From contig CALEFF010000073.1 of assembly GCA_937876865.1 (NCBI GenBank), forward strand, positions 1-18,044: a DNA stretch of 18,044 nucleotides, written 5' to 3'. Origin of the DNA: an uncultured Bacteroidales bacterium. GTDB taxonomy: Bacteria > Bacteroidota > Bacteroidia > Bacteroidales > P3. A model generated the notes under the pieces. The model did no database searches and had not been told where the DNA came from. It was given only the letters and a program-made list of their open reading frames with translations. Made by a program: the position numbers and the translations under genes. Numbering within the stretch: position 1 is the stretch's first letter; every line of letters begins with the position of its first letter. Shown one piece after another: positions 8,745 to 16,274 of the stretch.

Positions 8745-9749
8745 TTAGTGAGTGAGTTTAAAAATTAATTCTTTAAATAATTCATTATTATCAAAATTAG
8801 AGCCTAATCCTTTGGTTTTTAAGTCATAATCTTTTATCATTTCCATATTCTGATAAAGTTTTTCTAACGGAAATATTTGTGAGGCGTAAATATAATCTTT
8901 TGCAAAATAAGGCGAAACACCTATTGCAGAAACTACACTTTCGTTTGTTTTATCTTTAAGCTGAGAAACTATTGCTATTTTCACAAAATAAGCAAATAAA
9001 TTGGGCAACATTGCCTGTATAGGATTTTCATTTGTATTTGCGAGTAAATAATCAACTATTCTGTTAATTTTAGTATGATTTAATTTTACTATTGCGTTTT
9101 GTAGTTCAAATATATTATAATCTTTATTTACCCCTATATGATTTGCCACGTCAGACTGAGTGATTTGAGTTCCTTCCTTTAAGTTGATAGACATTTTATC
9201 TATCTCATTAGCTATTTTTTGAAGATTATTACCAAGACACTCAAAAATTAAATTTGTTGCAGAATTCTCTATTGAAAACCTTTTATCTCTTACATATTTA
9301 TCTATCCAAGGAATTACTTTGTTTTCGTAAAGTTTCGCACTTTCAAATATTATTCCAGATTTATTTACCTTATCTAAAAACTTTTTATCAATTGTCTTAT
9401 TTTTATTAACGAGCACTAAAATTGTAGAATTCAAAGGTTTTTCCACATAAAAACTAAGTGGAGACAATTCTTTTTTGTCCATTTGCTGAAATTCCTTTAC
9501 AACAATCAGTCTTTTTTCACTCATCATAGGATATTGCTTAGCAAAAGAACATATTTCCTTAGCATTAGTTTCCAAGCCATAGAGTGTTGTAAAATTAAAA
9601 TCCCTTTCTGCTTCATCTAAGATTTCTTCTTCAAATTTTGAAGTTAACAAATCAATATAATAATTCTCTTCTCCCGTCAGCAAATACACAGGAGAGAATT
9701 GTCTTTTATTAAAATGATTTAGGATTTCTTCTATCTTTTTTACAATCAT
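8745..9749 (-). CDS. holA: DNA polymerase III delta subunit
   Basis: A 334-aa clamp-loader subunit that opens the beta sliding clamp during DNA replication. Family landmarks are FSPVYLLTGEENYYIDLL near the N-terminus, YPMMSEKRLIVVKEFQ around residues 73-88, and the lid and collar regions with LGNNLQKIANEIDKM and the C-terminal YDLKTKGLGSN. Length is normal for Bacteroidota. The ATG at 9747-9749 is preceded by an A-rich leader without a Shine-Dalgarno sequence. It follows the terminator of gldJ, so it probably has its own promoter, and it is the first gene of a seven-gene minus-strand run. The co-located downstream genes have no obvious link to replication. Confidence 0.93.
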   Translation of the reverse strand: MIVKKIEEILNHFNKRQFSPVYLLTGEENYYIDLLTSKFEEEILDEAERDFNFTTLYGLETNAKEICSFAKQYPMMSEKRLIVVKEFQQMDKKELSPLSFYVEKPLNSTILVLVNKNKTIDKKFLDKVNKSGIIFESAKLYENKVIPWIDKYVRDKRFSIENSATNLIFECLGNNLQKIANEIDKMSINLKEGTQITQSDVANHIGVNKDYNIFELQNAIVKLNHTKINRIVDYLLANTNENPIQAMLPNLFAYFVKIAIVSQLKDKTNESVVSAIGVSPYFAKDYIYASQIFPLEKLYQNMEMIKDYDLKTKGLGSNFDNNELFKELIFKLTH

Positions 9750-9772
9750 AACGTTTTAGCAACAAAAAAAGA

Positions 9773-9802
9773 AAATCCCTTTCCTCAGAAAGGAAGGGAT
9801 TT
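9773..9802 (-). terminator. Intrinsic terminator after gldJ
   Basis: On the minus strand, 30 nt after the gldJ stop, AAATCCCTTCC (9792-9802) pairs with GGAAAGGGATTT (9773-9784). The 11-bp stem has one bulged base and a 7-nt loop, and is followed by TTTTCTTTTTTTG. It is the clearest terminator in the window. It separates gldJ from holA. Confidence 0.85.
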
Positions 9803-9832
9803 CTTATTATTTCCTTATGCAACTAAATCGCA

Positions 9833-11365
9833 TTACAATTCTCTTGAACCCATTCTGTCCATTGCACAACGGAATCCTATCCAATCGGTACTTTGTGCTT
9901 GATCTAAGAATCTTCTTTGTCCAGGACTTAAGTAGAATGCTCTATCTTTCCAAGATCCACCCTTAACTACACGTGCCTTATCATCAACCATAGATCTTTG
10001 TTCGTAAGCATACATATCACTTGTTTCCTTTTTAACTTCTACTTCTGCACCTTCTTCGCCGCTTTCTTCTTCATATCCACCTTCTTCTTCGCCTTCCTCA
10101 GGTGTAGTAACCCAACTATCGCGTAATTGAGAAGCCAAATCTCCGTCAAGATAGTTAATATTATCTGATTGACGATAATTTCTTCTATTTATATTTTCTT
10201 CCACAGTAACAGCTCTATAAGATATTCTACCCAAAGAGTCTTTTTCAGCTATCATTCCATCAGAATCTGTAACTTTTGTCATATAAACGTTACCTCTATA
10301 AGGGTTTATACCTTTTGAATCAACACCTGTGCTAACTCTATATACGTCCATAACCCATTCTGCAACGTTTCCAGCCATATTATATAAGCCATAATCGTTA
10401 GGAAAATAGAACATAACAGGAGCAGTGTATTCCCAATGGTCATTCAACGCACTTGCAACACCCATAGCATCCCCTCTACTACGTTTGAAGTTTGCCATCA
10501 TTTGACCATAATATTTCTTTTCCGCTGTTCTTACTATATGTCCGTTCCATGGATAGATTCTTCTTTCCACTATTCTTTCCTCTACTGTATTTCCCACTAA
10601 TGATAGAGCAGCAAATTCCCACTCAGCTTCGGTTGGCAAACGGAAACGAGGCAATAAAATACCATCTTCCATTTTCACTTTTCTAAATCCTTCACCATTA
10701 GGGTTTAAGTCTTCCATTTCAACTCCAACAACACCTTCATATTGTCCCGCATAATAAGCATCTGTTGTGAAAACATTTTCACCTGATTGTTGATCGTCCA
10801 TCATTTCCAAGAAACCTGCATCGACAAGTATTCTCTCGTTTACTCTATCTGTTCTCCAAGAACAATATTCGTTAGCTTGTAACCAACTAACTCCTACAAC
10901 AGGATAATCTGCCCAAGAAGAATGACGGAAATAATAATCAACCATTGGTTCATTGTAGCTCAACTTTGAACGCCACACCAATGTATCAGGCAAAGCCTTT
11001 TGATAAACTTCTGGATAATCATTTCCATAAACTCTATTCAACCAATAAAGATACTCTCTGTAATCTAAATTAGTTATTTCACATTCATCCATATAGAAAG
11101 ACGAAACAGTTACTCTCTTAGGTTGGTTATGCCATTCGTATCTTACATTATCGGTAGTTTGTCCCATTACAAAAGAACCACCTTCTATAAATACCATTCC
11201 CGGAGGAGTCATTTGGTCTTCACCATTTGCAGATTCAAATCCACCCCATTCAGGATTATCATAATCCCAGCCTGTTGTAGCAGATTGGTCTGATCCTTTA
11301 CAATTTGCAAACAATACAATAATTCCAAAACAAAGGACTAATTTACTGATCAATACCTTATTCAT
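9833..11365 (-). CDS. gldJ: GldJ-like T9SS/gliding lipoprotein (SUMF1-fold)
   Basis: A 510-aa outer-membrane lipoprotein. The signal peptide ends in the lipobox LFANC with Cys22 as the lipidated residue. The rest is a formylglycine-generating-enzyme-like (SUMF1) domain: GMVFIEGGSFVMG, SFYMDECEITNLDYREYLYWLN, YPVVGVSWLQANEYCSW, FRLPTEAEWEFAA, YGLYNMAGNVAEWVMDV, and the end block VVKGGSWKDRA...GFRCAMD. GldJ and its paralogue GldK/PorK share this fold but act as structural parts of the T9SS ring at the outer membrane. The opening TGWDYDNPEWGGF and the PDTLVWRSKLSYNEPM / RHSSWADYPVVGVSW blocks match GldJ better than GldK, and no porL, porM or porN follows, as would be expected after porK. A strongly acidic low-complexity stretch (420-447) interrupts the domain before its last block. 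It is co-transcribed with porP, 38 bp upstream. Confidence 0.82.
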   Translation of the reverse strand: MNKVLISKLVLCFGIIVLFANCKGSDQSATTGWDYDNPEWGGFESANGEDQMTPPGMVFIEGGSFVMGQTTDNVRYEWHNQPKRVTVSSFYMDECEITNLDYREYLYWLNRVYGNDYPEVYQKALPDTLVWRSKLSYNEPMVDYYFRHSSWADYPVVGVSWLQANEYCSWRTDRVNERILVDAGFLEMMDDQQSGENVFTTDAYYAGQYEGVVGVEMEDLNPNGEGFRKVKMEDGILLPRFRLPTEAEWEFAALSLVGNTVEERIVERRIYPWNGHIVRTAEKKYYGQMMANFKRSRGDAMGVASALNDHWEYTAPVMFYFPNDYGLYNMAGNVAEWVMDVYRVSTGVDSKGINPYRGNVYMTKVTDSDGMIAEKDSLGRISYRAVTVEENINRRNYRQSDNINYLDGDLASQLRDSWVTTPEEGEEEGGYEEESGEEGAEVEVKKETSDMYAYEQRSMVDDKARVVKGGSWKDRAFYLSPGQRRFLDQAQSTDWIGFRCAMDRMGSREL

Positions 11366-11403
11366 ATCTTTAATTTTAAATTATTTCTATATTTTTCTTT
11401 CAA

Positions 11404-12390
11404 TTAAAATGATGGACACTTAATTGCTTTTATCTTTTTACGTTTTTCTGGACAAGGAAGTTGCATTCCAAGAGATATTTCGTGAGCTCCACCCGATGCA
11501 TTTGACAATTCTGACACCGTTATATCGTAGCTATATCCAATTTTAATATTTTCATATTGAACACCAAACAATAGAACTAACGCATCTGAATTATCAAAAC
11601 CTATTGATTGTCTATACCAAGTTCCAACAATGAATGGACTCCAATCCAAATACAATCCATAGTTTAACATTTGAAATCCCCCTTGATAACTATAAATTAC
11701 ATTTGGCGAAATAATAGGAGCACCAAAGAAAGCATTTGTTCTTCTTTTATCTCTACTCAAATTAAGTTTTATTCCTCCATTCGCTGTAAAACGCATAGGA
11801 ATTCTATTATAAGAAATAAAGCCATCATTAGGTCTTGTTAAATTATTTGCTGCTCCACCTATGTACCAATTCTCTCCATACAATACAAAAGCAGCTCCAA
11901 AATCCACAAAAGTATGTGATAAATCTTCTGGACGAGCAGCCATCGTAGAATAAATAAAACCATATCTTGGGTCAATCATATCAGGGAAAGAAAGTTGATC
12001 CCAATCCAAACTTCTATTTGTTACACTTGCTTGTGCAGCCAAATTAAGGAAAATATCGTTAGTTAATTTCAAACGTAGAGAATAAATTAACGAAGCAACA
12101 TTTGTACGATAAAACTCGCTTTGCATATCACTCATTATGGTAACACCCACACCCCCAGCAAGAGCATCAAAATATTGATCATAACTTGCAGAAAATGTTT
12201 TAAACGCACCTAAAGTTGGCCATTGATCTCTGTACGACAAAGCAACTCTTGGACAAACAGCCGAACCTGCTAATGCAGGATTGGTATATAATGGGTTAGC
12301 ATAAAACTGCGAAAAATGAGGGTCTTGTGCCTTTGAAAAAGAACAAGCAAACACCAATGCAACCACAAGAGACAATATTCTTTTCTTCAT
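11404..12390 (-). CDS. porP: PorP/SprF-family outer-membrane protein of T9SS
   Basis: A 328-aa outer-membrane beta-barrel protein. The signal peptide (1-21, ending SFSKAQ) is followed by the family signature DPHFSQFYANPLYTNPALAG and then SYRDQWP. Regularly alternating barrel strands and the conserved segments YIGGAANNLTRP and IKIGYSYDITVSEL support the PorP/SprF family. P. gingivalis PorP is an outer-membrane T9SS component, and SprF-type paralogues assist secretion of individual cargo such as SprB. Bacteroidota often carry several paralogues, so this may be the core PorP or a cargo-specific one. Placement directly upstream of gldJ and divergent from porU favours a core T9SS role. It contains the C-terminal extension CPEKRKKIKAIKCPSF, whose Cys and Lys residues are unlike a closing barrel strand. 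Confidence 0.88.
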   Translation of the reverse strand: MKKRILSLVVALVFACSFSKAQDPHFSQFYANPLYTNPALAGSAVCPRVALSYRDQWPTLGAFKTFSASYDQYFDALAGGVGVTIMSDMQSEFYRTNVASLIYSLRLKLTNDIFLNLAAQASVTNRSLDWDQLSFPDMIDPRYGFIYSTMAARPEDLSHTFVDFGAAFVLYGENWYIGGAANNLTRPNDGFISYNRIPMRFTANGGIKLNLSRDKRRTNAFFGAPIISPNVIYSYQGGFQMLNYGLYLDWSPFIVGTWYRQSIGFDNSDALVLLFGVQYENIKIGYSYDITVSELSNASGGAHEISLGMQLPCPEKRKKIKAIKCPSF

Positions 12391-12455
12391 ATTTCTTATA
12401 ATTATTCTTCGTTTTTTACTATAAAATTAGCCTAATTTGAGTTGGCAATATTACA

Positions 12456-12494
12456 AAAAAAAATGCAATTAGAGAAAGTTTCTGCATTTTTTTT
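12456..12494. terminator. Hairpin flanked by A and T tracts in the porP leader
   Basis: A perfect 12-bp stem (12456-12467 with 12483-12494, AAAAAAAATGCA / TGCATTTTTTTT) encloses a 15-nt loop. The poly-A and poly-T flanks give it intrinsic-terminator form in both directions. No gene ends just upstream in either direction. It lies about 65 bp upstream of the porP start, so in a porP transcript started further upstream it would act as a leader hairpin or attenuator. Confidence 0.45.
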
Positions 12495-12548
12495 ATTTTT
12501 TTACCACTTTCTAATCCTATTATACTGACAAAATAGCATTATGTTTCA

Positions 12549-12556
12549 CAAAGTTA
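12549..12556 (-). promoter_or_regulatory. Possible -7 element for porP-gldJ
   Basis: The minus strand reads TAACTTTG, matching the Bacteroidota -7 consensus TAnnTTTG. No convincing -33 TTG/TTTG element is found at the usual distance, and such octamers occur by chance in AT-rich DNA. If real, it would give a leader of about 150 nt containing the 12456-12494 hairpin. Confidence 0.3.
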
Positions 12557-12591
12557 AAGATTTTAAAAATTATTTCTTTGTTACATTAAAA

Positions 12592-12627
12592 TAAAGCAAA
12601 GAAAAAAATAATTCTTTCTATGCTTTA
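12592..12627. repeat. Imperfect hairpin, copy A of a repeated hairpin family
   Basis: Arms 12592-12604 and 12615-12627 pair at 12 of 13 positions around a 10-nt loop. On the minus strand it reads AAAGCATAGAAAG...CTTTGCTTTATTTT, nearly the same sequence as the hairpin after ispF (17969-18002). The 22-mer at 12588-12609 is repeated exactly at 17922-17943. On the minus strand it has terminator form, with a T-rich loop and tail. Confidence 0.6.
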
Positions 12628-12629
12628 AT

Positions 12630-12692
12630 AGTCTCTGTGAGAGACTCAACAGTATCTGTGAGAGACTCAACAGTATCTGTGAGAGACACAAT
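12630..12692. repeat. Three tandem 21-bp repeats with internal dyad
   Basis: Three adjacent 21-bp units: 12630-12650, 12651-12671 and 12672-12692, consensus AGTATCTGTGAGAGACTCAA plus C. Copy 1 has AGTCTC in place of AGTATC, making a perfect inverted repeat AGTCTC-TGTGA-GAGACT (12630-12646). Copies 2 and 3 keep the dyad with one mismatch. Copy 3 diverges in its last bases. The unit length is two helical turns, so the dyads would lie on the same face of the DNA. The repeats are richer in GC than their flanks. Confidence 0.9.
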
Positions 12693-12762
12693 AATATAAT
12701 AATAATAAAATAATATTAAGAAAAAATTAAAAATAAAAAAGAAACATGTTAAAACATTTTCC

Positions 12763-12793
12763 ACAATAAAGCCGCGACAAACAATAAAACCGC
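12763..12793 (+). promoter_or_regulatory. 13-bp direct repeat upstream of porU
   Basis: ACAATAAAGCCGC (12763-12775) and ACAATAAAACCGC (12781-12793) differ at one base and begin 18 bp apart. They end 21 bp before the porU ATG. The CCGC cores stand out in a region with almost no G or C. A regulator site or part of the 5' untranslated region are both possible. Confidence 0.45.
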
Positions 12794-12814
12794 AAAAATA
12801 ATGTTATAATAGTT

Positions 12815-15800
12815 ATGAAAAGATTTATTTTAATTTTAGCGATAATTTTTCAAACAGGATTTTGTGTTTCACAAACAATAAATTATCCCGATTCATCAGT
12901 TCTTTCTTCTGGAAATTGGTATTATGTAAATATTCCATCAAACAATATTTACAAATTGACTTACAACGATTTTCTTGCTTTGGGAGTAGAAGAAGAGGAA
13001 ATAAATTTTGACAATTTATCAATATGGGGAAATTGCGAAGGAGCAATTAGCGACACTAATAGCAATTACACTCAATCCGATTTAACAGAAAAAGCAATTT
13101 ATGTAAACAAACAAGAAAAATATGTCTTGTTTTATGCAAAATCCACAATAAAATATGAATTTGACACACCAAACAATAGTTTTTATTTTACAATCCACCC
13201 ATACTCTGATGTATCTACATATTTTATCACCTTTAATTCCTCTATTGGCGAAAAGAAAAGAATTACAGAAAGAGAATCTATTGAAAGCGAAAATGCAGAA
13301 GAAAGCAGATTTGCGAAGGATTTCTTTCTTCATAAACGAGAATTAGTAAATCTTTTAAGTTCTGGAAGAAATTGGTTTGGAGAAAGTTTCTCTATGTCTT
13401 CAAATCAAAATTCATTCCCTTTATCTTTGCAAGGCATTTCAAATCAACACTCTACTAAAATAACTCTTTGTCTTGTAAATGAAAGTTCTAATCCTGTTTC
13501 ATTCACTTGTAAAATTGGTAGCACAGAGATTGGGCAAGTTAATATAACATCTAAGCACGATGATTACGCAGCACAATTAAGCACAAAAGAGTTTTACACA
13601 ACTATATCAAACGAATCCCCTACCCTTTTATTACAATTCAATGGCAATAGCAACGTTGATAAAGGTAGATTAGACTATATATTAGTTAATTACACAAAAA
13701 AATTACGTTTCAACAACTCTGCCTTAAAGATTTATTCAAACAAAAGCGAAGAGTTAAACAAAAAAACTTGCTATGTAGTAGAAAACGTTAGAACAAACAA
13801 CATTAAGATTTGGGACGTAACAAATCAAAACGATGTTTATTCAATAACAGATTTTCAAAGAGGTGATAACAACGAGTTAAGAGTAATTATTCCAAACGAT
13901 ACTTTAAGAACACTTTACATTTTTTCATCTACCTCATTTCCTACACCTATTCTAAAAGGCAAAGTAGAAAATCAAAACCTACATGCTTGGGGTCCTACCG
14001 ATTTTATAATAGTTACAGCACCCGAGTTTAAACAACAAGCCGATAGCCTTGCACAACTCCACAGAGAATATGATGGAATTATGGTTAATGTAGCAACAAC
14101 CTTGCAAGTCTATAACGAATTTTCATCTGGAACAAAAGATTTTCTTGCCATAAGAGAATTAGCACGTATGCTTTACAACAAATACTCCTCAGAAGGCAAG
14201 GCACCAAAAAACATTCTTTTATTTGGCGATGGCACATTTGACAATAAAAACATTTTAGGAGCAAACAATAATTTTATTCCAACATATCAATCCATCAACT
14301 CTATAATTGACGCAGGCACATCCTACACAACAGATGACCCAATAGGATATTTATCTCCTTATTCAAAAGGAAGCATAATCGACACCCTAAAAATAGGAAT
14401 TGGAAGAATACCTTGCAACAATGAAAGTGAAGCAAATAATTTTTTAGATAAATGTAGAAGATACATATCAAAAGAAGACCTTGCAAAAGGTAAACTTGGC
14501 TCTTGGAGAAACAACATAACCCTAACAGCAGACGATGCAGACACTTGGGGAGAGCGTTATTTTATTGACAATGCAGAGACTATATATTACGAAATAAAAG
14601 AAACAAACCCTATACTCAACGTAGAAAAGATTTATTCCGATGCTTACAAGCAATACGCCTCTTCATCAGGAGCAACATACCCCGATGCCTCAAAAGCAAT
14701 CAATCAAAGAATGAAAAAAGGCTGTCTTTTATTCAACTATGTAGGACACGGCTCGGAGGATCACCTCTCAAGCGAAAGACTAATCACAATAACCGACATA
14801 ACAAGTTGGGATAACTATTACTCCTTGCCTATTGTAATCACCTCAACTTGCGAATTTACTCGTTTTGATATGATTGACAAACAATCAGCAGGCGAATTTA
14901 TTCTTTCTTCCCAAAACGGAGGAGGCATAGCCTTAATTTCGGCTTCAAGAAAAATACCTTCAAGAAACGAAATCAACACAAATATACACAGATATGCAGT
15001 GATAAAAGAAAACAACAAAGGCTTAACCTTTGGAGAGATGTTTATGAAAGCCAAAAACGCCACAACCCTTGTAGTAGAAGAAAGAAGTTTTGGGCTTTTT
15101 GGCGACCCTGCCCTTAGAATAGACCTTCCCGAATATAACATTCAAACAACAAAAATCAACAACAAAGAAATAAATCCAACTTCTCCTGACACAGTAAAAG
15201 CCCTTTCTCAAATGACAATAGAAGGTATGGTAACCGATCACACAAACAACATAATACAAGACTTTAATGGAAAGATAGAAATCACCCTTCTTGACAAAGC
15301 AAGTAATTATTATACACTTGACAACGAAGGATTGAACACTGACATAGAATTTGAACAACAAAAAAACATTCTACACAAAGGAATCACAAACGTAGAAAAC
15401 GGAAAATTCACCTACACCCTTACCGTTCCAAAAGATATAGCCTACAACTATGGCAAAGGAAAGCTTAGTTTCTATGCACAAACCGATAAAATAGACGCAG
15501 CAGGCTATTGCGATAATTTCATCATAGGAGGAATAGACACAAGCGTAGTTATAGAAGAAACACGTCCTCAAATATCACTTTACATCAACGACACTAATTT
15601 CATAAATGGAGGAATCACAGATGAAAATCCAAAACTTTTTGCAATCATTAGCGATCAAATAGCAATAAACACCGTAGGAAGTGGACTTGGACACGACATT
15701 ATGGCACGATTAGACAATGCAGCAAACACTTTCGTATTAAACGATTACTTTGAAGTAAATTCCATCAATCCAAACAAAGGAACAATCACTTTCCCTTTCA

Positions 15801-16222
15801 CAAATCTTTCTGAGGGCGAGCATACCCTAAGTTTGAAAGTTTGGAATATTTTTAATTTTTCCTCAGATGCAACAATAAACTTTGTTGTTAATTCCTCAGA
15901 AGAAGGAAATGTAATGAAATTAAAAAACTATCCTAATCCATTTAGCGACAACACTCAAATAATCCTTCAACACAATCAACCCTCTACAATACAAAGAGCC
16001 GAATTGCAAATATTCAATCAAGACGGAAGGCTAATAACAAACATAGACGCAACCCCTTACATTGGCACTTATAGCATTGGGCCAATAACTTGGGAAGGCA
16101 CAACAGAAGGAGGTGAAAAACTATCAAACGGCATTTACTTTTGCAGAATGCAAATCAAAACACAAACAGACAAAATCACAACTCCAATACAAAAAATCAT
16201 CATTTTCAATAGGAATAAATAA
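12815..16222 (+). CDS. porU: T9SS C-terminal signal peptidase / sortase PorU
   Basis: A 1135-aa gingipain-type (peptidase C25) protein at the cell surface. PorU cuts off the C-terminal signal of T9SS cargo and joins the mature protein to its surface anchor (A-LPS where studied). Order: signal peptide (1-20), an N-terminal beta-rich region, the C25 domain from about residue 396 (DFIIVTAPEFKQQADSLA) to about 770 (FGLFGDPALRIDLP), Ig-like regions, and a T9SS C-terminal domain from about 1034 (MKLKNYPNPFSDNTQI) to the end with LSNGIYFCRM. The catalytic pair is His645 (YVGHGSEDH) and Cys679 (ITSTCEFTRFD). Length matches known PorU. It is the first gene of porU-porV-ispF and has an A-rich leader without a Shine-Dalgarno sequence. 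Confidence 0.95.
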   Translation: MKRFILILAIIFQTGFCVSQTINYPDSSVLSSGNWYYVNIPSNNIYKLTYNDFLALGVEEEEINFDNLSIWGNCEGAISDTNSNYTQSDLTEKAIYVNKQEKYVLFYAKSTIKYEFDTPNNSFYFTIHPYSDVSTYFITFNSSIGEKKRITERESIESENAEESRFAKDFFLHKRELVNLLSSGRNWFGESFSMSSNQNSFPLSLQGISNQHSTKITLCLVNESSNPVSFTCKIGSTEIGQVNITSKHDDYAAQLSTKEFYTTISNESPTLLLQFNGNSNVDKGRLDYILVNYTKKLRFNNSALKIYSNKSEELNKKTCYVVENVRTNNIKIWDVTNQNDVYSITDFQRGDNNELRVIIPNDTLRTLYIFSSTSFPTPILKGKVENQNLHAWGPTDFIIVTAPEFKQQADSLAQLHREYDGIMVNVATTLQVYNEFSSGTKDFLAIRELARMLYNKYSSEGKAPKNILLFGDGTFDNKNILGANNNFIPTYQSINSIIDAGTSYTTDDPIGYLSPYSKGSIIDTLKIGIGRIPCNNESEANNFLDKCRRYISKEDLAKGKLGSWRNNITLTADDADTWGERYFIDNAETIYYEIKETNPILNVEKIYSDAYKQYASSSGATYPDASKAINQRMKKGCLLFNYVGHGSEDHLSSERLITITDITSWDNYYSLPIVITSTCEFTRFDMIDKQSAGEFILSSQNGGGIALISASRKIPSRNEINTNIHRYAVIKENNKGLTFGEMFMKAKNATTLVVEERSFGLFGDPALRIDLPEYNIQTTKINNKEINPTSPDTVKALSQMTIEGMVTDHTNNIIQDFNGKIEITLLDKASNYYTLDNEGLNTDIEFEQQKNILHKGITNVENGKFTYTLTVPKDIAYNYGKGKLSFYAQTDKIDAAGYCDNFIIGGIDTSVVIEETRPQISLYINDTNFINGGITDENPKLFAIISDQIAINTVGSGLGHDIMARLDNAANTFVLNDYFEVNSINPNKGTITFPFTNLSEGEHTLSLKVWNIFNFSSDATINFVVNSSEEGNVMKLKNYPNPFSDNTQIILQHNQPSTIQRAELQIFNQDGRLITNIDATPYIGTYSIGPITWEGTTEGGEKLSNGIYFCRMQIKTQTDKITTPIQKIIIFNRNK

Positions 16223-16274
16223 TAAAACAAAAATAATATCGTTTAAGATTGGTAAAAAAATTAAAAATTAGGTA

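Larger units (their letters stand above)
12391..12814. other. Divergent porP/porU intergenic region
   Basis: A 424-bp very AT-rich region between divergent T9SS units. From left to right it holds a 12-bp-stem hairpin (12456-12494), a possible -7 element for porP (12549-12556), an imperfect hairpin related to the post-ispF hairpin (12592-12627), three 21-bp tandem repeats (12630-12692), an AT-only stretch, and a 13-bp direct repeat just before porU (12763-12793). I see no conventional gene. A minus-strand frame from 12803 to 12618 is free of stops but has no ATG. No consensus Bacteroidota promoter is clear for porU. Confidence 0.8.

Noticed and set aside
9833..11365. porK/gldK instead of gldJ
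   Set aside because: The fold is shared, but the N-terminal and PDTLVWR / RHSSWADYPVVGVSW blocks fit GldJ, and no porL, porM or porN follows. Some doubt remains.
12630..12692. CRISPR array
   Set aside because: The 21-bp units touch each other with no spacers, only three copies exist, and no cas gene is near.
14818..15361. Two reading frames of 107 and 112 aa antisense to porU
   Set aside because: They mirror the conserved C25 domain and following region of porU, and show no domain or signal of their own.
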